A stretch of 64,000 nt of DNA from Pseudomonas capeferrum (GTDB lineage Bacteria > Pseudomonadota > Gammaproteobacteria > Pseudomonadales > Pseudomonadaceae), in assembly GCF_000731675.1 (NCBI RefSeq), contig NZ_JMIT01000001.1:1611526-1675525 (forward strand), in the 5' to 3' direction. A program made the position numbers and the translations under genes. Shown piece by piece: positions 25,965 to 35,668 of this stretch (positions are counted from its first letter, which is position 1; each line of letters opens with the position of its first letter). The notes under the pieces are model-generated. The model ran no database searches. It saw only the letters and a list, made by a program, of their open reading frames with translations, and was not told the origin of the DNA.

Positions 25965-27470
25965 ATGAAAACTGCCGCAGGTTTGCTGCTGTCGGCCATC
26001 GAGCTGGACCGCGCCAGCCCCCTTCCCCTGTACCGCCAACTGTACCTGCAGATTCGCAAGCAGATACTCAACGGCAGGATGCAGGGCGGCGTCCGCCTGC
26101 CCTCGACCCGCACGTTGAGCCACGAGTTGGGGCTGTCGCGAATCACCATTCTCAACGCGTTCGATCAGTTGATTGCCGAAGGTTTCCTGGCCTCGCGCAC
26201 CGGCGCCGGCACCTATGTCGGCAGCGAGTGGGAGAGCCGGGGCGGCCAGGCCGAGCAACAGCAGCCGCCACCGCGCCTGTCCGACCTGAGCCAGTCGATG
26301 CTGTCCCTGCGTAGCGACCATTTTCGCGGCATTTCGTACGCCGATTGGGACCCCGCCACACCGACGTCTTTCCTGCCCAGCCACAGCACCTATGAAGCGT
26401 TCCCCCAGGCGGTCTGGCGACGCCTGATGAACCAGCACCTGCTCAAACCCACCAAGGCGATGCTGGGGTACGGCGAGTTGCAAGGCTTGCACGCCCTGCG
26501 CAGCGCGATCGCCGAGTACGTGTTCGATGCCCGTGGCATTGACTGCGAGGCCGGGCAGGTGGTGATCGTGTCCGGCGCGCAGCAAGCGTTCAACCTGCTG
26601 GGCATGCTGTTGCTCAACCCTCAGGACAACGTGTGGATGGAAGACCCGGGGCACATCGCCGCGCGCATTGCGTTGCAGGCGCAAGGGGCACGGGTGACGG
26701 CGTTGCGTGTCGACCCAGACGGGATCGATGTCGAACAAGGGCTGAGCGAGTGCCCTGAGGCGCGGCTGGTGTTTTGCACACCCTCGCGCCAGCACCCGCT
26801 GGGCGTCACCTTGAGCTATGCGCGGCGCCAGGCACTGATCGACTGGGCCGCACAGCAACAGAGCTGGATCATCGAAGACGATTGCGACAGCGAGTTGCGC
26901 TACAGCGGCCGCCTGCTGCCCGCGCTGTACGCACTGGACCAGATGGCCCGGGTGATCTATGTCGGCACCTTCAGCAAAGTGCTGTTTCCATCACTCAGGC
27001 TGGGCTACGTGATTCTGCCGCCGGCGCTGGTCGAGCCCTTCTGCACCCTGCGTGCAGTCATGGACCGCAGCCCGCCGACGCTGCTGCAGGCAACCACCGC
27101 AGACTTCATGGCCCAAGGTCACTTCATTGGCCACATCCGCCGCATACGCGGCCTGTACAAGGCGCGCCAGCAGGCGTTGATCGAACAACTTGAACTGCAG
27201 GTTGGCGGCTTCTTCACCCTCACCCCGGCCGATGCCGGCATGCACCTGATCGCCTGGTTGCCCACCCACCTCAGCGACGCAGACATCGCCCGGCAACTGG
27301 CCGAGCATGGCATCCACACCTACCCCTTGAGCGACTACAGCATCGCCCATGCGCAACCGCCGGCGCTGCTGATCGGCTTTGCCGGCACGCCTGAAAACCA
27401 GGCCGCGACGCGGGTCGAGGCGCTGGCCCGGGCCCTGCGCGCACTGGGGTATCTGCCCGGCAGCGCTTGA
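25965..27470 (+). CDS. MocR/GntR-type regulator with aminotransferase domain
   Basis: A 501-residue MocR protein. The N-terminal winged helix (LPLYRQLYLQIRKQILNG, LSHELGLSRITILNAF) is followed by a class I aminotransferase fold with YVGTFSKVLFPSLRLGY carrying the PLP lysine. The ATG at 25965 is chosen because it sits directly before the domain; the earlier TTG start adds an unrelated leader. It likely controls the TIM-barrel/MFS pair downstream, since direct repeats of CTATCGA lie in the gap between them. Confidence 0.9.
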   Translation: MKTAAGLLLSAIELDRASPLPLYRQLYLQIRKQILNGRMQGGVRLPSTRTLSHELGLSRITILNAFDQLIAEGFLASRTGAGTYVGSEWESRGGQAEQQQPPPRLSDLSQSMLSLRSDHFRGISYADWDPATPTSFLPSHSTYEAFPQAVWRRLMNQHLLKPTKAMLGYGELQGLHALRSAIAEYVFDARGIDCEAGQVVIVSGAQQAFNLLGMLLLNPQDNVWMEDPGHIAARIALQAQGARVTALRVDPDGIDVEQGLSECPEARLVFCTPSRQHPLGVTLSYARRQALIDWAAQQQSWIIEDDCDSELRYSGRLLPALYALDQMARVIYVGTFSKVLFPSLRLGYVILPPALVEPFCTLRAVMDRSPPTLLQATTADFMAQGHFIGHIRRIRGLYKARQQALIEQLELQVGGFFTLTPADAGMHLIAWLPTHLSDADIARQLAEHGIHTYPLSDYSIAHAQPPALLIGFAGTPENQAATRVEALARALRALGYLPGSA

Positions 27471-27486
27471 GGCCGGGCAAGTGGTC

Positions 27487-27516
27487 CTATCGATTGATGG
27501 ATAATGGATCTATCGA
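27487..27516. promoter_or_regulatory. direct repeats CTATCGA, candidate MocR operator
   Basis: CTATCGA occurs at 27487-27493 and 27510-27516, with 23-bp periodicity, about two helical turns. MocR proteins such as GabR bind direct repeats. The site is 68 nt upstream of the TIM-barrel gene. Confidence 0.45.
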
Positions 27517-27583
27517 ACGTTCCTGACTGGCGCGATAAAGGCTGGGCCGGCAAAACCCGGCGTCTGAACCAGGAACGACGCTA

Positions 27584-28645
27584 ATGAACAATAAGATCCA
27601 GGAACGTTTCAACGCCTTGCTCAGCCACAACGTGGTCGAACACGCGGCAGCCCCCATGCTGACGCCCGCCTTGGCCCAACGGTTGCTCGAACGCCTTGCA
27701 CAGGTGCGCCTGTTTGCCCACGCCTATCCGCTGTTGACCAACCTCACCCACGGCCACGTCACCCCCGCCGACCTGCTGGACTTCGCCTATCGCCACGAAC
27801 TGCAAGGCCTGAGCCTGCACGTGCTCGACGGCGAGCAGAACAGCCTGAGCCAGATGTCCCCCGGCCAGCTCCAGGCGTTTGCCGACAAGGCCCAGGCACT
27901 GGGGCTGGACGTGCACGTGGAAATCAGCAGCACGCTGAAACAGGATGTCGACCAGGTGATCGCCATCGCCAAGGCCCTGGGGGTACGCAACATCCGCGTC
28001 TACTCGCGTTACGAGGGCACGCTGTCGCGGGTCATGGACATCATCGAGAGCGACCTGCACTACCTGGCGCAACAGGCCGACGCCCACGACCTGTACTTTG
28101 ACTTCGAGCAGCACGAAGAGCTCAAGAGCGACGAGATCGCCCAACTGCTCAAGCGCCTCGACCACCCACGCCTGCATGCCCTGTTCGACTTCGGCAACAT
28201 GATCAATGCCTGCGAACAGCCGCTGCAAGCCCTGCGCAACCTGGCGCCGCACATCCGCCAAAGCCACCTCAAGGGGGTGCGCATCGTCGCCGAACAGAAC
28301 GGCTTCGGCCATTACGGCGTGCTGCAGGGCAGCGCCGAGGACGACCTGCCCAGTGCACGCATGCTGTACGAATTGCTGATGCTGGGCGACACAGCCCCGC
28401 AGGTGATCGCCTTCATCCTCGAACAGGAAAACCACTACGTGGCCCCGGCCTTCCGCCAACAGCAGGAAGCGGCCGACCCCTTCATCGCTTATCGGGAAAT
28501 GAGCGAAACCCCGCTGCCTGCCGGTTTCACCCTGGCGCGCATGCTGGCCGACGAACACCGTTGGGCCAACAACCAGGTGGCCTACGTGCGCGGCCTGCTG
28601 GGCGAATTTCGCACCCTGGCCGAGCTGACCTTGGCCAACGCTTGA
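27584..28645 (+). CDS. sugar phosphate isomerase/epimerase-like TIM barrel protein
   Basis: A 353-residue AP-endonuclease-2/xylose-isomerase-like barrel. Likely metal ligands lie in YFDFEQHEE, LFDFGNMINA, IRQSHLKGVR and ILEQENHY. No signal peptide is seen. The codons after the start (AACAATAAG) form a Crc/Hfq-like motif. It is followed 33 nt later by an MFS gene, and a MocR gene precedes it, so the three look like one uptake-and-conversion module for a sugar acid or polyol. The substrate was not recognised. Confidence 0.8.
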   Translation: MNNKIQERFNALLSHNVVEHAAAPMLTPALAQRLLERLAQVRLFAHAYPLLTNLTHGHVTPADLLDFAYRHELQGLSLHVLDGEQNSLSQMSPGQLQAFADKAQALGLDVHVEISSTLKQDVDQVIAIAKALGVRNIRVYSRYEGTLSRVMDIIESDLHYLAQQADAHDLYFDFEQHEELKSDEIAQLLKRLDHPRLHALFDFGNMINACEQPLQALRNLAPHIRQSHLKGVRIVAEQNGFGHYGVLQGSAEDDLPSARMLYELLMLGDTAPQVIAFILEQENHYVAPAFRQQQEAADPFIAYREMSETPLPAGFTLARMLADEHRWANNQVAYVRGLLGEFRTLAELTLANA

Positions 28646-28678
28646 CCCTGGCGACCCGATTACCTGCGGAGAACAACA

Positions 28679-29944
28679 ATGACATCCCAGAACAAAGCCA
28701 AATGGCTCCGATTCCTGATCCTCATCCTGGGCGGCGGCACCGTCTACAAGCTGGCGAACCTGAAGGACGCTTTCTACGTTCCCATGCAGGAATTCATGGG
28801 CCTGAGCCACACTGAAATCGGCCTGCTGCTCAGTGCCAACGCGGTCATCGCCACAGCCCTGTTCGTGGTTGGCGGCCTGCTCGCCGACCGCTTCGAGACG
28901 CGCAAGCTGATCCCCCTCGGGCTAATCGGCACCGGTTGCCTGGGCGTGTACCTGGCAACCTTCCCCCCGTTCAGCAGTTTGTTGATCGTGTTCAGCCTGC
29001 TGGCCGTGTGCGCCGATTGCCTGTTCTGGCCCTCGCTGCTCAAGGCTATCCGCAACCTGGGTAACGACCAGGAGCAAGGGCGCCTGTTCGGCCTGCTCGA
29101 AGGCGGGCGTGGCGTGGTGGATACACTGGTCGCCTTTGCCGCACTGGGGGTGTTCGTTGCCATGGGCTCGGGCGAAAACGGCCTGAAGTCGGCGATCCTG
29201 TTCTACTCGGTGATCGACTTGCTGGCCGGCACCCTGACCTGGTTCCTGCTCAAAGGCGGCAACGCGCCGTCGGTGGCCAAACCGAAAAACGGCCTGGCGA
29301 ACCTGATGGAAGCGATCAAGGTACCGGGGATCTGGCTGGTCAGCCTGAACGTGTTCATGGTCTACATCGTCTACTGCGGCCTGACCTACTTCATCCCCTA
29401 CCTCAAGGAAATGTACGGCTTGCCCGTGGCGTTGGTGGGTGCCTACGGCATCATCAACCAGTACTTCCTGAAGATCCTGGGCGGGCCTGCCGGCGGTTTC
29501 ATTGCCGACAAACAGTTCAAAAGCACCAGCCGCTACCTGAAATGGGCATTTCTGGCGCTGTTGCCAGTGATGGCAGTGATCCTGCTGATCCCCAAAAGCC
29601 CGGGCTTCATCTATGCCGGCATGGCCGCCACCCTGTCCTTTGCGCTGATCGTGTTCTCCATGCGCGGCGTGTTCTGGGCGCCCATGGGTGAAGTCGGCAT
29701 ACCCCAGCACATCACCGGGTCCGCCTTCGGCATCGGTTGCCTGATCGGCTACGCACCCGGCATGTTTGCCTACGTCATCTACGGCGCGATCCTCGACCAC
29801 TTCCCTGGCCAGCAGGGTTATACCGTCGTCTTCACCTTGATGAGCCTGCTGGCCCTTGCAGGGTTCATGGTGTCCAGCCTGCTCTATCGGGCAGTGCGCA
29901 AGCAATCCGTGGCCTCAGATGGGATGCGTGCGGCGCAGGCCTGA
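28679..29944 (+). CDS. MFS transporter
   Basis: A 421-residue major facilitator carrier with about 12 hydrophobic segments; the loop after helix 2 is ADRFETRKL. The overall pattern (TVYKLANLKDAFYVPMQEFM at the start) resembles the YihN-like sugar-acid group. The start overlaps an AACAACAA tract (28672-28679), a likely Crc/Hfq target. It probably imports the substrate of the TIM-barrel protein. Confidence 0.85.
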   Translation: MTSQNKAKWLRFLILILGGGTVYKLANLKDAFYVPMQEFMGLSHTEIGLLLSANAVIATALFVVGGLLADRFETRKLIPLGLIGTGCLGVYLATFPPFSSLLIVFSLLAVCADCLFWPSLLKAIRNLGNDQEQGRLFGLLEGGRGVVDTLVAFAALGVFVAMGSGENGLKSAILFYSVIDLLAGTLTWFLLKGGNAPSVAKPKNGLANLMEAIKVPGIWLVSLNVFMVYIVYCGLTYFIPYLKEMYGLPVALVGAYGIINQYFLKILGGPAGGFIADKQFKSTSRYLKWAFLALLPVMAVILLIPKSPGFIYAGMAATLSFALIVFSMRGVFWAPMGEVGIPQHITGSAFGIGCLIGYAPGMFAYVIYGAILDHFPGQQGYTVVFTLMSLLALAGFMVSSLLYRAVRKQSVASDGMRAAQA

Positions 29945-30050
29945 CCCGCGCAGCGCATGGGCCAGTGGCAAGCCTGAGGGGTTCGGTTTCCATGTCGGTC
30001 TGGCATCTGACGCCAGCGCGCGGTACAACTGAACCTTTTGGGAGCCCACC

Positions 30051-31904
30051 ATGCTTGGTGTTTTTGAACGACGGCTAGACCCCTTCCCACCCGACGAGGC
30101 GCCGCCGCCACCGGTCGGCCTGCTGCGCTTCCTCTGGGCGTGTACGCGTGGTGCCCGTGGCTATGTGCTTGCGCTGGCCTTGCTCAGCGCGGCGGTGTCG
30201 ATCTACGAAGCCTGGTTGTTTTCCTTCCTTGGCCAGGTCGTCGACCTGCTCTCGACCTGGCAGGCCGGCGGCGCTGCAGCCGGGCAGGAACGCAGCGTGC
30301 TGTGGGGTATCGGCATCGTGCTTATGACCAGTATCGGGCTGGTGGCACTGCGCACGATGGTGCAGCACCAGGTGTTGGCGATCAATTTGCCGCTGCGCCT
30401 GCGCTGGGACTTCCATCGCCTGATGCTGCGGCAAAGCCTGTCGTTCTTTTCCGACGAGTTCTCTGGCCGGGTCACCACCAAGGTGATGCAGACGGCGCTG
30501 GCAGTGCGCGAAGTGCTGTTCACCCTCATCGAGATCGCCCCCGGTATCGGTGTGTACTTCATCGCCATCATCGCCCTGGCGGGCGGCTTCGCCTTGAAGC
30601 TGATGCTGCCGTTCATTGCCTGGGTCGCGCTATTCGGGCTGGCGATGGTGTACTTTGTGCCACGCCTGGGCAAAGTCGGCCAGGAGCAGGCCCATGCGCG
30701 CTCATCGATGACCGGGCGAATTTCCGACGCCTACACCAATATCACCACCGTGAAGCTGTTTTCGCACTCCAAGCGCGAAGCGCACTTCGCGCGTGCGGCG
30801 ATGGAGGATTTCAAGCAAACCGGCTTTCGCCAGATGCGCCTGGTGAGCCAGTTCGAGATCGTCAATCAGGCCCTGGTGGTCGGTTTGATCCTTGGCGCAG
30901 GCGGCTATGCCCTGTGGCTCTGGCACCAGGGTGAGGTAGGCACCGGCGCCGTGGCGGCGATTACCGCCATGGCCTTGCGTGTCAATGGCATGTCGCACTG
31001 GATCATGTGGCAGATGACCGCCCTGTTCGAGAACATCGGCACCGTGCAGGACGGCATGGCCACCTTGACCCGCGGCCCCAAGGTGCAGGATGCGCCGAAC
31101 GCGAGCGTGCTGGAAACCCGCGGCGGCGCAGTGGCCTTCGACAAGGTCAGCTTCAACTACAACGGTGAACGGCAGGTGCTCGACGGCCTGAGCCTGAACA
31201 TTCGCGCGGGCGAAAAAGTCGGCCTGGTGGGGCGCTCCGGCGCCGGCAAGTCGACGCTGATCAACCTGCTGCTGCGGTTCTATGACGTGGACAGCGGCGA
31301 GATTCGCATCGACGGGCAGAACATCGCCCAGGTCACCCAGGACAGCCTGCGCAGCGCCATCGGCATGGTCACGCAAGACACTTCCCTGCTGCACCGCTCG
31401 ATCCGCGACAACATCGCCTACGGCCGCCCCGACGCAACCGACGCGCAAATCCGCACGGCTGCGGCCAATGCCCAGGCCGACGGCTTCATCGAACAATTGA
31501 GCGACCGGCAAGGCCATAGCGGCTACGACACGCTGGTGGGTGAACGCGGTATCAAGCTCTCCGGTGGCCAACGCCAGCGCATTGCCATTGCTCGGGTGAT
31601 GCTCAAGAACGCGCCGATCCTGTTGCTCGACGAAGCCACCAGCGCGCTGGATTCGGAAGTCGAAGTCGCCATCCAGGAAAGCCTCAACGAGATGATGCAA
31701 GGCAAGACCGTCATCGCCATCGCCCATCGGCTGTCCACGATCGCGGCCATGGACCGGCTTATCGTCATGGATGAGGGGCGCATCATCGAGCAAGGCACCC
31801 ACGCCGAACTGCTGGCCCGCAACGGCACCTACGCCAGGCTCTGGCAGCACCAGAGTGGCGGGTTCCTGGGTGAGGACCAGGGGGTGGCGGAGGCCATGGA
31901 GTAA
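30051..31904 (+). CDS. ABC exporter, fused membrane and ATPase domains
   Basis: A 617-residue type I ABC half-transporter. About six membrane segments lie in residues 40-330. The nucleotide-binding domain has Walker A GRSGAGKST, signature LSGGQRQR, Walker B ILLLDEATSALD and the switch histidine in AIAHRLST. It resembles the MsbA/multidrug group and works as a dimer. It lies alone between the MFS gene and the MarR gene, with a hairpin after its stop. No specific substrate is indicated. Confidence 0.9.
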   Translation: MLGVFERRLDPFPPDEAPPPPVGLLRFLWACTRGARGYVLALALLSAAVSIYEAWLFSFLGQVVDLLSTWQAGGAAAGQERSVLWGIGIVLMTSIGLVALRTMVQHQVLAINLPLRLRWDFHRLMLRQSLSFFSDEFSGRVTTKVMQTALAVREVLFTLIEIAPGIGVYFIAIIALAGGFALKLMLPFIAWVALFGLAMVYFVPRLGKVGQEQAHARSSMTGRISDAYTNITTVKLFSHSKREAHFARAAMEDFKQTGFRQMRLVSQFEIVNQALVVGLILGAGGYALWLWHQGEVGTGAVAAITAMALRVNGMSHWIMWQMTALFENIGTVQDGMATLTRGPKVQDAPNASVLETRGGAVAFDKVSFNYNGERQVLDGLSLNIRAGEKVGLVGRSGAGKSTLINLLLRFYDVDSGEIRIDGQNIAQVTQDSLRSAIGMVTQDTSLLHRSIRDNIAYGRPDATDAQIRTAAANAQADGFIEQLSDRQGHSGYDTLVGERGIKLSGGQRQRIAIARVMLKNAPILLLDEATSALDSEVEVAIQESLNEMMQGKTVIAIAHRLSTIAAMDRLIVMDEGRIIEQGTHAELLARNGTYARLWQHQSGGFLGEDQGVAEAME

Positions 31905-31915
31905 GCCTGAGCGGT

Positions 31916-31938
31916 GGCAGCCGGTTGCGAAGGCTGCC
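31916..31938 (+). terminator. hairpin after the ABC exporter gene
   Basis: GGCAGCC and GGCTGCC form a 7-bp stem 12 nt after the stop codon. No T-run follows, so a rho-independent role is only possible. Confidence 0.35.
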
Positions 31939-31982
31939 CCTCACCCGGAAGGTGGCGCTGTTTGCAGGCGCTCGGCATCGGT

Positions 31983-32005
31983 TATACTTGTTAATCATTT
32001 TTGTC
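31983..32005 (+). promoter_or_regulatory. marR-type promoter with GTTAAT half-site
   Basis: TATACT at 31983-31988 could be a -10 box, and GTTAATCATTTT starts at 31990. The same GTTAA/TTAAC words make palindromes before ech (39990) and the LuxR/VanB pair (50668), so autoregulation is possible. Confidence 0.4.
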
Positions 32006-32032
32006 CCTACCACCCCTGACACACGAGACCGC

Positions 32033-32485
32033 ATGAAGACTTCCCCTGCACTCCAATCGGGCGCCGACGGCAGCGAGGCCAGCGCGCCGGCAGACCTCAA
32101 TGACCTGGTTGGCTACGCCTTGCGTCGCGTGCAGATGAAGGTGTTCCAGCACCTTGTCGATTGCCTGACACCGTACGAACTGCGGCCTGCACAGTTCTCC
32201 GCGTTGGCGATCATCGCGCAGAACCCCGGCCCCACGCAGGCCGAGCTGGCCAAGGCGCTGAACATCGAGCCGCCCCAGGTCGTGCCCCTGCTCAACAAAC
32301 TGGAAGAAGCCGGGCTGGCCCTGCGGGTGCGCAGCAAGGCAGATAAGCGCTCGTATGGCCTGTACCTGAGCAAGGCGGGTGAAAAGCTGCTGAAAACGCT
32401 GTACGGCGTCGCCGAAGAAAGCGACCGCGCCGCCACTGCCAACCTGAATGATGACGAGCGCCAGCAGTTGCTCGCCCTGCTGCGC
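32033..32485 (+). CDS. MarR family regulator, FerR-like
   Basis: A 150-residue MarR protein: the winged helix includes QAELAKALNIEPPQVVPLLN and RSKADKRSYGLYLS. The frame stays open up to the stop TAG near 32497 in some readings; the stop used here is the TAG after LLRKAY. The start ATG at 32033 follows a TATACT box (31983-31988) and a GTTAAT half-site. It is convergent with the ferulate operon and is the expected feruloyl-CoA- or hydroxycinnamoyl-CoA-responsive repressor (FerR/HcaR type). Exact 3' limit may be 32497. Confidence 0.8.
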
Positions 32486-32545
32486 AAGGCTTATTAGGCT
32501 GCCGGAAGGGTTGCCCAGCCCTTTGAACTGCGCTGTCGCGCAGAG

Positions 32546-32640
32546 AACCTGTGGGAGCGGGCTGGTCCCGCGAACACCGGCTAAGCCGGTGCCAGGCACC
32601 GCGTGGCCCCATTCGCGGGACCAGCCCGCTCCCACAGGTT
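32546..32640. repeat. REP-type palindrome between convergent genes
   Basis: Two 29-nt arms (AACCTGTGGGAGCGGGCTGG at 32546 and its complement ending at 32640) enclose the inner hairpin CACCGGCTAAGCCGGTG. This is the common P. putida GGGAGCGGGC REP pair. It lies between the convergent marR-type and acyl-CoA dehydrogenase genes and may end transcription from both sides. Confidence 0.8.
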
Positions 32641-32664
32641 CCAGAGCAGGCTTGAAGGGTGGTG

Positions 32665-34407
32665 TCAGCCCACGAACGGCAATGGCAGCTGCGCCGCGTG
32701 CAGCTGCTGCAGCCGATAGGCAAAACGCAACCACAGATGGTCAAAGAAATACGCCGCCGTCTGGCGTTTGCGCCGGTAGAACGGTTGATCCGCGTGCACC
32801 AGTGCCAGGCGCGCCGACCGGGCCCAGGCATGGCCCAGCAACAACATTGCCAATGCCTGGAGAAAATCACCCGCAGCGCGGTAGGCGTACTCCTGGTCAT
32901 CGTGCTCGACAAGCCCACCCACCCACGCCTGCAAGCCGTCGCTGGCAACGCGCAGCTGCTGCGCCCAGCGCATGCCTTCAGCGTCGCTGGCCAGGCCTGC
33001 TTCTTCCAGCACGTGGGCCAACAGTGCTTGCAGGGCCTCGCCACCATCGCCCAAGACCTTGCGCAGCAACAGGTCGTTGGCCTGGATCTCGTTGGTGCCC
33101 TCGTAGATCATCGCCACGCGGCTGTCGCGCACGGTTTGCTCGATGCCCGACTCGGTAACATAGCCGTAACCGCCGAACACCTGCAGCGCGTCACTGGCCA
33201 GTTGAAACCCTTGCTCGGTGAAAAAGGCTTTGACCACCGGGGTGAGCAAGGCGATGCGCGCCTCCAGCGCTTGCCGGGCCATGCCTTGCGCCTGCTCGGC
33301 AAGGTCAATCAGGTGGGCGCTCCAATAACCGATGGCCCGCATGCCTTCGGTCATCGCCCGAGACTGCCAGAGCACCTGGCGCACGGCCGGGTGAAAAGCC
33401 ACAGGGTCCGCCGCCGCGGCCAATGCACCTTCGGGGCGTAGCACCGCGCGCATCTGCAGGCGCGCCTGCGCATACGCCAAGGCGCGCTGGCCAGCGCTTT
33501 CGGCATGGGCCAAGCCCTGCAGGCCCACGTAGGTACGGGCACTGTTCATCATCACGAACAACGCTGCCAAGCCACCCTGCGGCTCGCCGACAAGCCAGCC
33601 TTCGGCCTGGTCGAAGCTCAGGCTGCAGGTGGCGCTGGCGTGAATACCCATCTTGTGTTCGATGCCGGTGCAATGAACGCCATTAAGCCGGCCTTGCTCA
33701 GTCAGCTTGGGTACCAGAAACAGCGAAATCCCACGGCTGCCTGCGGGCGCATCGGGCAACCGCGCCAACACCAGGTGCAGGATATTGTCGGTCAGGTCGT
33801 GCTCGCCGCCGGAAATGAATACTTTGTTGCCGGTCAGCCGATAAGCCCCGGCTTCATCTACCCGCGCCTGTGTGCGCAGCAGCCCCACATCGCTACCGGC
33901 CTGGGGTTCGGTCAGGCACATGGTGGGCAGGCACTCACCGCTGACGATTTTGCCAAGCCAGGCCTGGCGAAGCTCGGCAGAGCCAAACTGACGCAGGCAT
34001 TCGTAGGCGCCATGGGCAATGCCGCTGTACATGGCCCAGCCATGGTTGCAGGCGTAGATCACTTCGTGCAGCGCAGCGCCGAGCAGCAGCGGCAGGCCCT
34101 GCCCGCCGTGCGCCTGCGCGCAGGCCAAGCCTGGCCAGCCGCCGTCCACATAACGCTGGTAAGCCTGGCGAAACCCGGTTGGCGTGCTCACATGGCCGTC
34201 CTGGAACCGGCAGCCTTCGCGATCACCGGGCCTGTTCAGCGGCACTAGTTGCTGTTCTGCAAAGCGCGCGCCCTCCTCCAGCAACTGTTGCGCCAGGGCA
34301 CTGTCGACGCCAGCGAAGCACTCGCATTCGGCCCACGCCGCCGGTGCCTGCAGCCAATGATCGATCACAAAACGGATGTCTTGCAGCGGAGCGCGATAGC
34401 TGTGCAC
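32665..34407 (-). CDS. acyl-CoA dehydrogenase of the ferulate cluster
   Basis: A 580-residue long-type acyl-CoA dehydrogenase, with the segments MCLTEPQAGSDVGLLRT, KVFISGGEHDLTDN and MIYEGTNEIQANDLLLRK. The start is the GTG at 34407, which has AAGGAG before it and gives the family N-terminus HSYRAPLQDIRFV; the longer start inside the thiolase gene is unlikely. In P. putida KT2440 a gene of this kind (PP_3354) closes the ferulate operon. Feruloyl-CoA is split by Ech without a dehydrogenase, so it may handle a saturated (dihydro)cinnamoyl-CoA side route. Confidence 0.9.
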   Translation of the reverse strand: MHSYRAPLQDIRFVIDHWLQAPAAWAECECFAGVDSALAQQLLEEGARFAEQQLVPLNRPGDREGCRFQDGHVSTPTGFRQAYQRYVDGGWPGLACAQAHGGQGLPLLLGAALHEVIYACNHGWAMYSGIAHGAYECLRQFGSAELRQAWLGKIVSGECLPTMCLTEPQAGSDVGLLRTQARVDEAGAYRLTGNKVFISGGEHDLTDNILHLVLARLPDAPAGSRGISLFLVPKLTEQGRLNGVHCTGIEHKMGIHASATCSLSFDQAEGWLVGEPQGGLAALFVMMNSARTYVGLQGLAHAESAGQRALAYAQARLQMRAVLRPEGALAAAADPVAFHPAVRQVLWQSRAMTEGMRAIGYWSAHLIDLAEQAQGMARQALEARIALLTPVVKAFFTEQGFQLASDALQVFGGYGYVTESGIEQTVRDSRVAMIYEGTNEIQANDLLLRKVLGDGGEALQALLAHVLEEAGLASDAEGMRWAQQLRVASDGLQAWVGGLVEHDDQEYAYRAAGDFLQALAMLLLGHAWARSARLALVHADQPFYRRKRQTAAYFFDHLWLRFAYRLQQLHAAQLPLPFVG

Positions 34408-34420
34408 GTGAAACTCCTTG

Positions 34421-35668
34421 TCAAACCATGGCCAGCGGGTTTTCCAGCAGCAAGGCCATGCCCTGGCCGCCACCGACGCAGGCCGAGACCACACCAAAAC
34501 GCTGGCCACTGGCGCGCAGTTGCCGGGCCACACTGATGACCAGGCGCAGGCCGGTAGCGGCCAGCGGATGGCCCAAGGCGATGGCGCCGCCGCAGGCATT
34601 CAAACGCTCAGGGGCAATGCCCAGCGCTTGCTGCACCGCTACGATCTGCGCCCCCTGGGCTTCATTGATTTCAAAGCAGGCAATGTCGTCCAGCGCCAGC
34701 CCAGCCCGCGCCAGCAGCAAGCGGATGGCCGGTACCGGGCCCAGCCCCATCACCTCGGGCGCCACGCCCACCACACTGCTGGCCCGCAACCAGGCCAAAG
34801 GCGTACGCCCGGCCAGCGCGTCGGCCGAACACATCAGCACCGCCGCCGCCCCATCCACCACCGCACAGCTGTTGCCCGCAGTCTGTACCCCCTGCGGGTA
34901 AAGCGCGGGCAGTTGCTGCAGACGTTCGAACGCGGTCGCACGTGGGTGGCTGTCTTCAGTGACGGCTTCAACGCCACGCGGCAGGCGAATACCGCGCGCC
35001 AGCAAGCCGGACGCTTCGAACACTTCGCTGCAGACGTTGACGCATTCGTCGCTGAACCACCCGCGCGCCCGCGCCTCCATGGCCCGCGCAAAGCTCATGG
35101 CAGCCCAGGCGTCTACGGCCTCGCGGGGGATGCGGTATTGCCGGGCGATATTCTCGGCGGTCTGGATCATGCTGATGCCCACCGCAGGGTCGAACAATGC
35201 CTCCCACAGAAAGTCCTTGAAGCCGACCTCGCCGCCCAGCTTGAACCCGCCACGGTGGGTGTAGGCGACAATCGGGTTACGCGACATCGACTCGGTGGCC
35301 ACGCACAGCACGGTGCCCGCCTCCCCCGCCTGAATCTGCTCACCAGCCTGGCGCAGCAGCTCGAAACCGGTGGCGCAGATCCGTTGCACCATCAGCGCCG
35401 GCACTGCCTGGTCGACACCGCAATAAAGCCCGATATGCCTGGGCAGCATGTAGGCATCGAAGTCTGCCTGGGCCATGGAGCCGGCCAGTACGCTGTCGAC
35501 TTCGCCGGCATCGAGCCTGGCACGCTGCAACACCGCGCGGCCGGCCTTGATGCCCAGGTCGGTCGGCGAGACCAGGCCGAATGCGCCATTGATATCGACC
35601 CACGGCGTACGGATGCCCTCTAGCAACGCGGTCGCCGCAAACGTGCGGAACTGCCCCCGGGCCGTCAT
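34421..35668 (-). CDS. aat: beta-ketothiolase of the ferulate cluster
   Basis: A 415-residue thiolase with the nucleophile in VQRICATG, and the C-terminal EINEAQ, GHPLAATGLR and SACVGGGQG motifs. The ATG at 35668 overlaps the fcs stop by 4 nt (ATGA). It corresponds to the thiolase named aat in P. putida ferulate clusters. With the acyl-CoA dehydrogenase it could form a CoA-dependent beta-oxidative branch next to the Ech retro-aldol route; known work shows the Ech route is the main one. Confidence 0.88.
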   Translation of the reverse strand: MTARGQFRTFAATALLEGIRTPWVDINGAFGLVSPTDLGIKAGRAVLQRARLDAGEVDSVLAGSMAQADFDAYMLPRHIGLYCGVDQAVPALMVQRICATGFELLRQAGEQIQAGEAGTVLCVATESMSRNPIVAYTHRGGFKLGGEVGFKDFLWEALFDPAVGISMIQTAENIARQYRIPREAVDAWAAMSFARAMEARARGWFSDECVNVCSEVFEASGLLARGIRLPRGVEAVTEDSHPRATAFERLQQLPALYPQGVQTAGNSCAVVDGAAAVLMCSADALAGRTPLAWLRASSVVGVAPEVMGLGPVPAIRLLLARAGLALDDIACFEINEAQGAQIVAVQQALGIAPERLNACGGAIALGHPLAATGLRLVISVARQLRASGQRFGVVSACVGGGQGMALLLENPLAMV

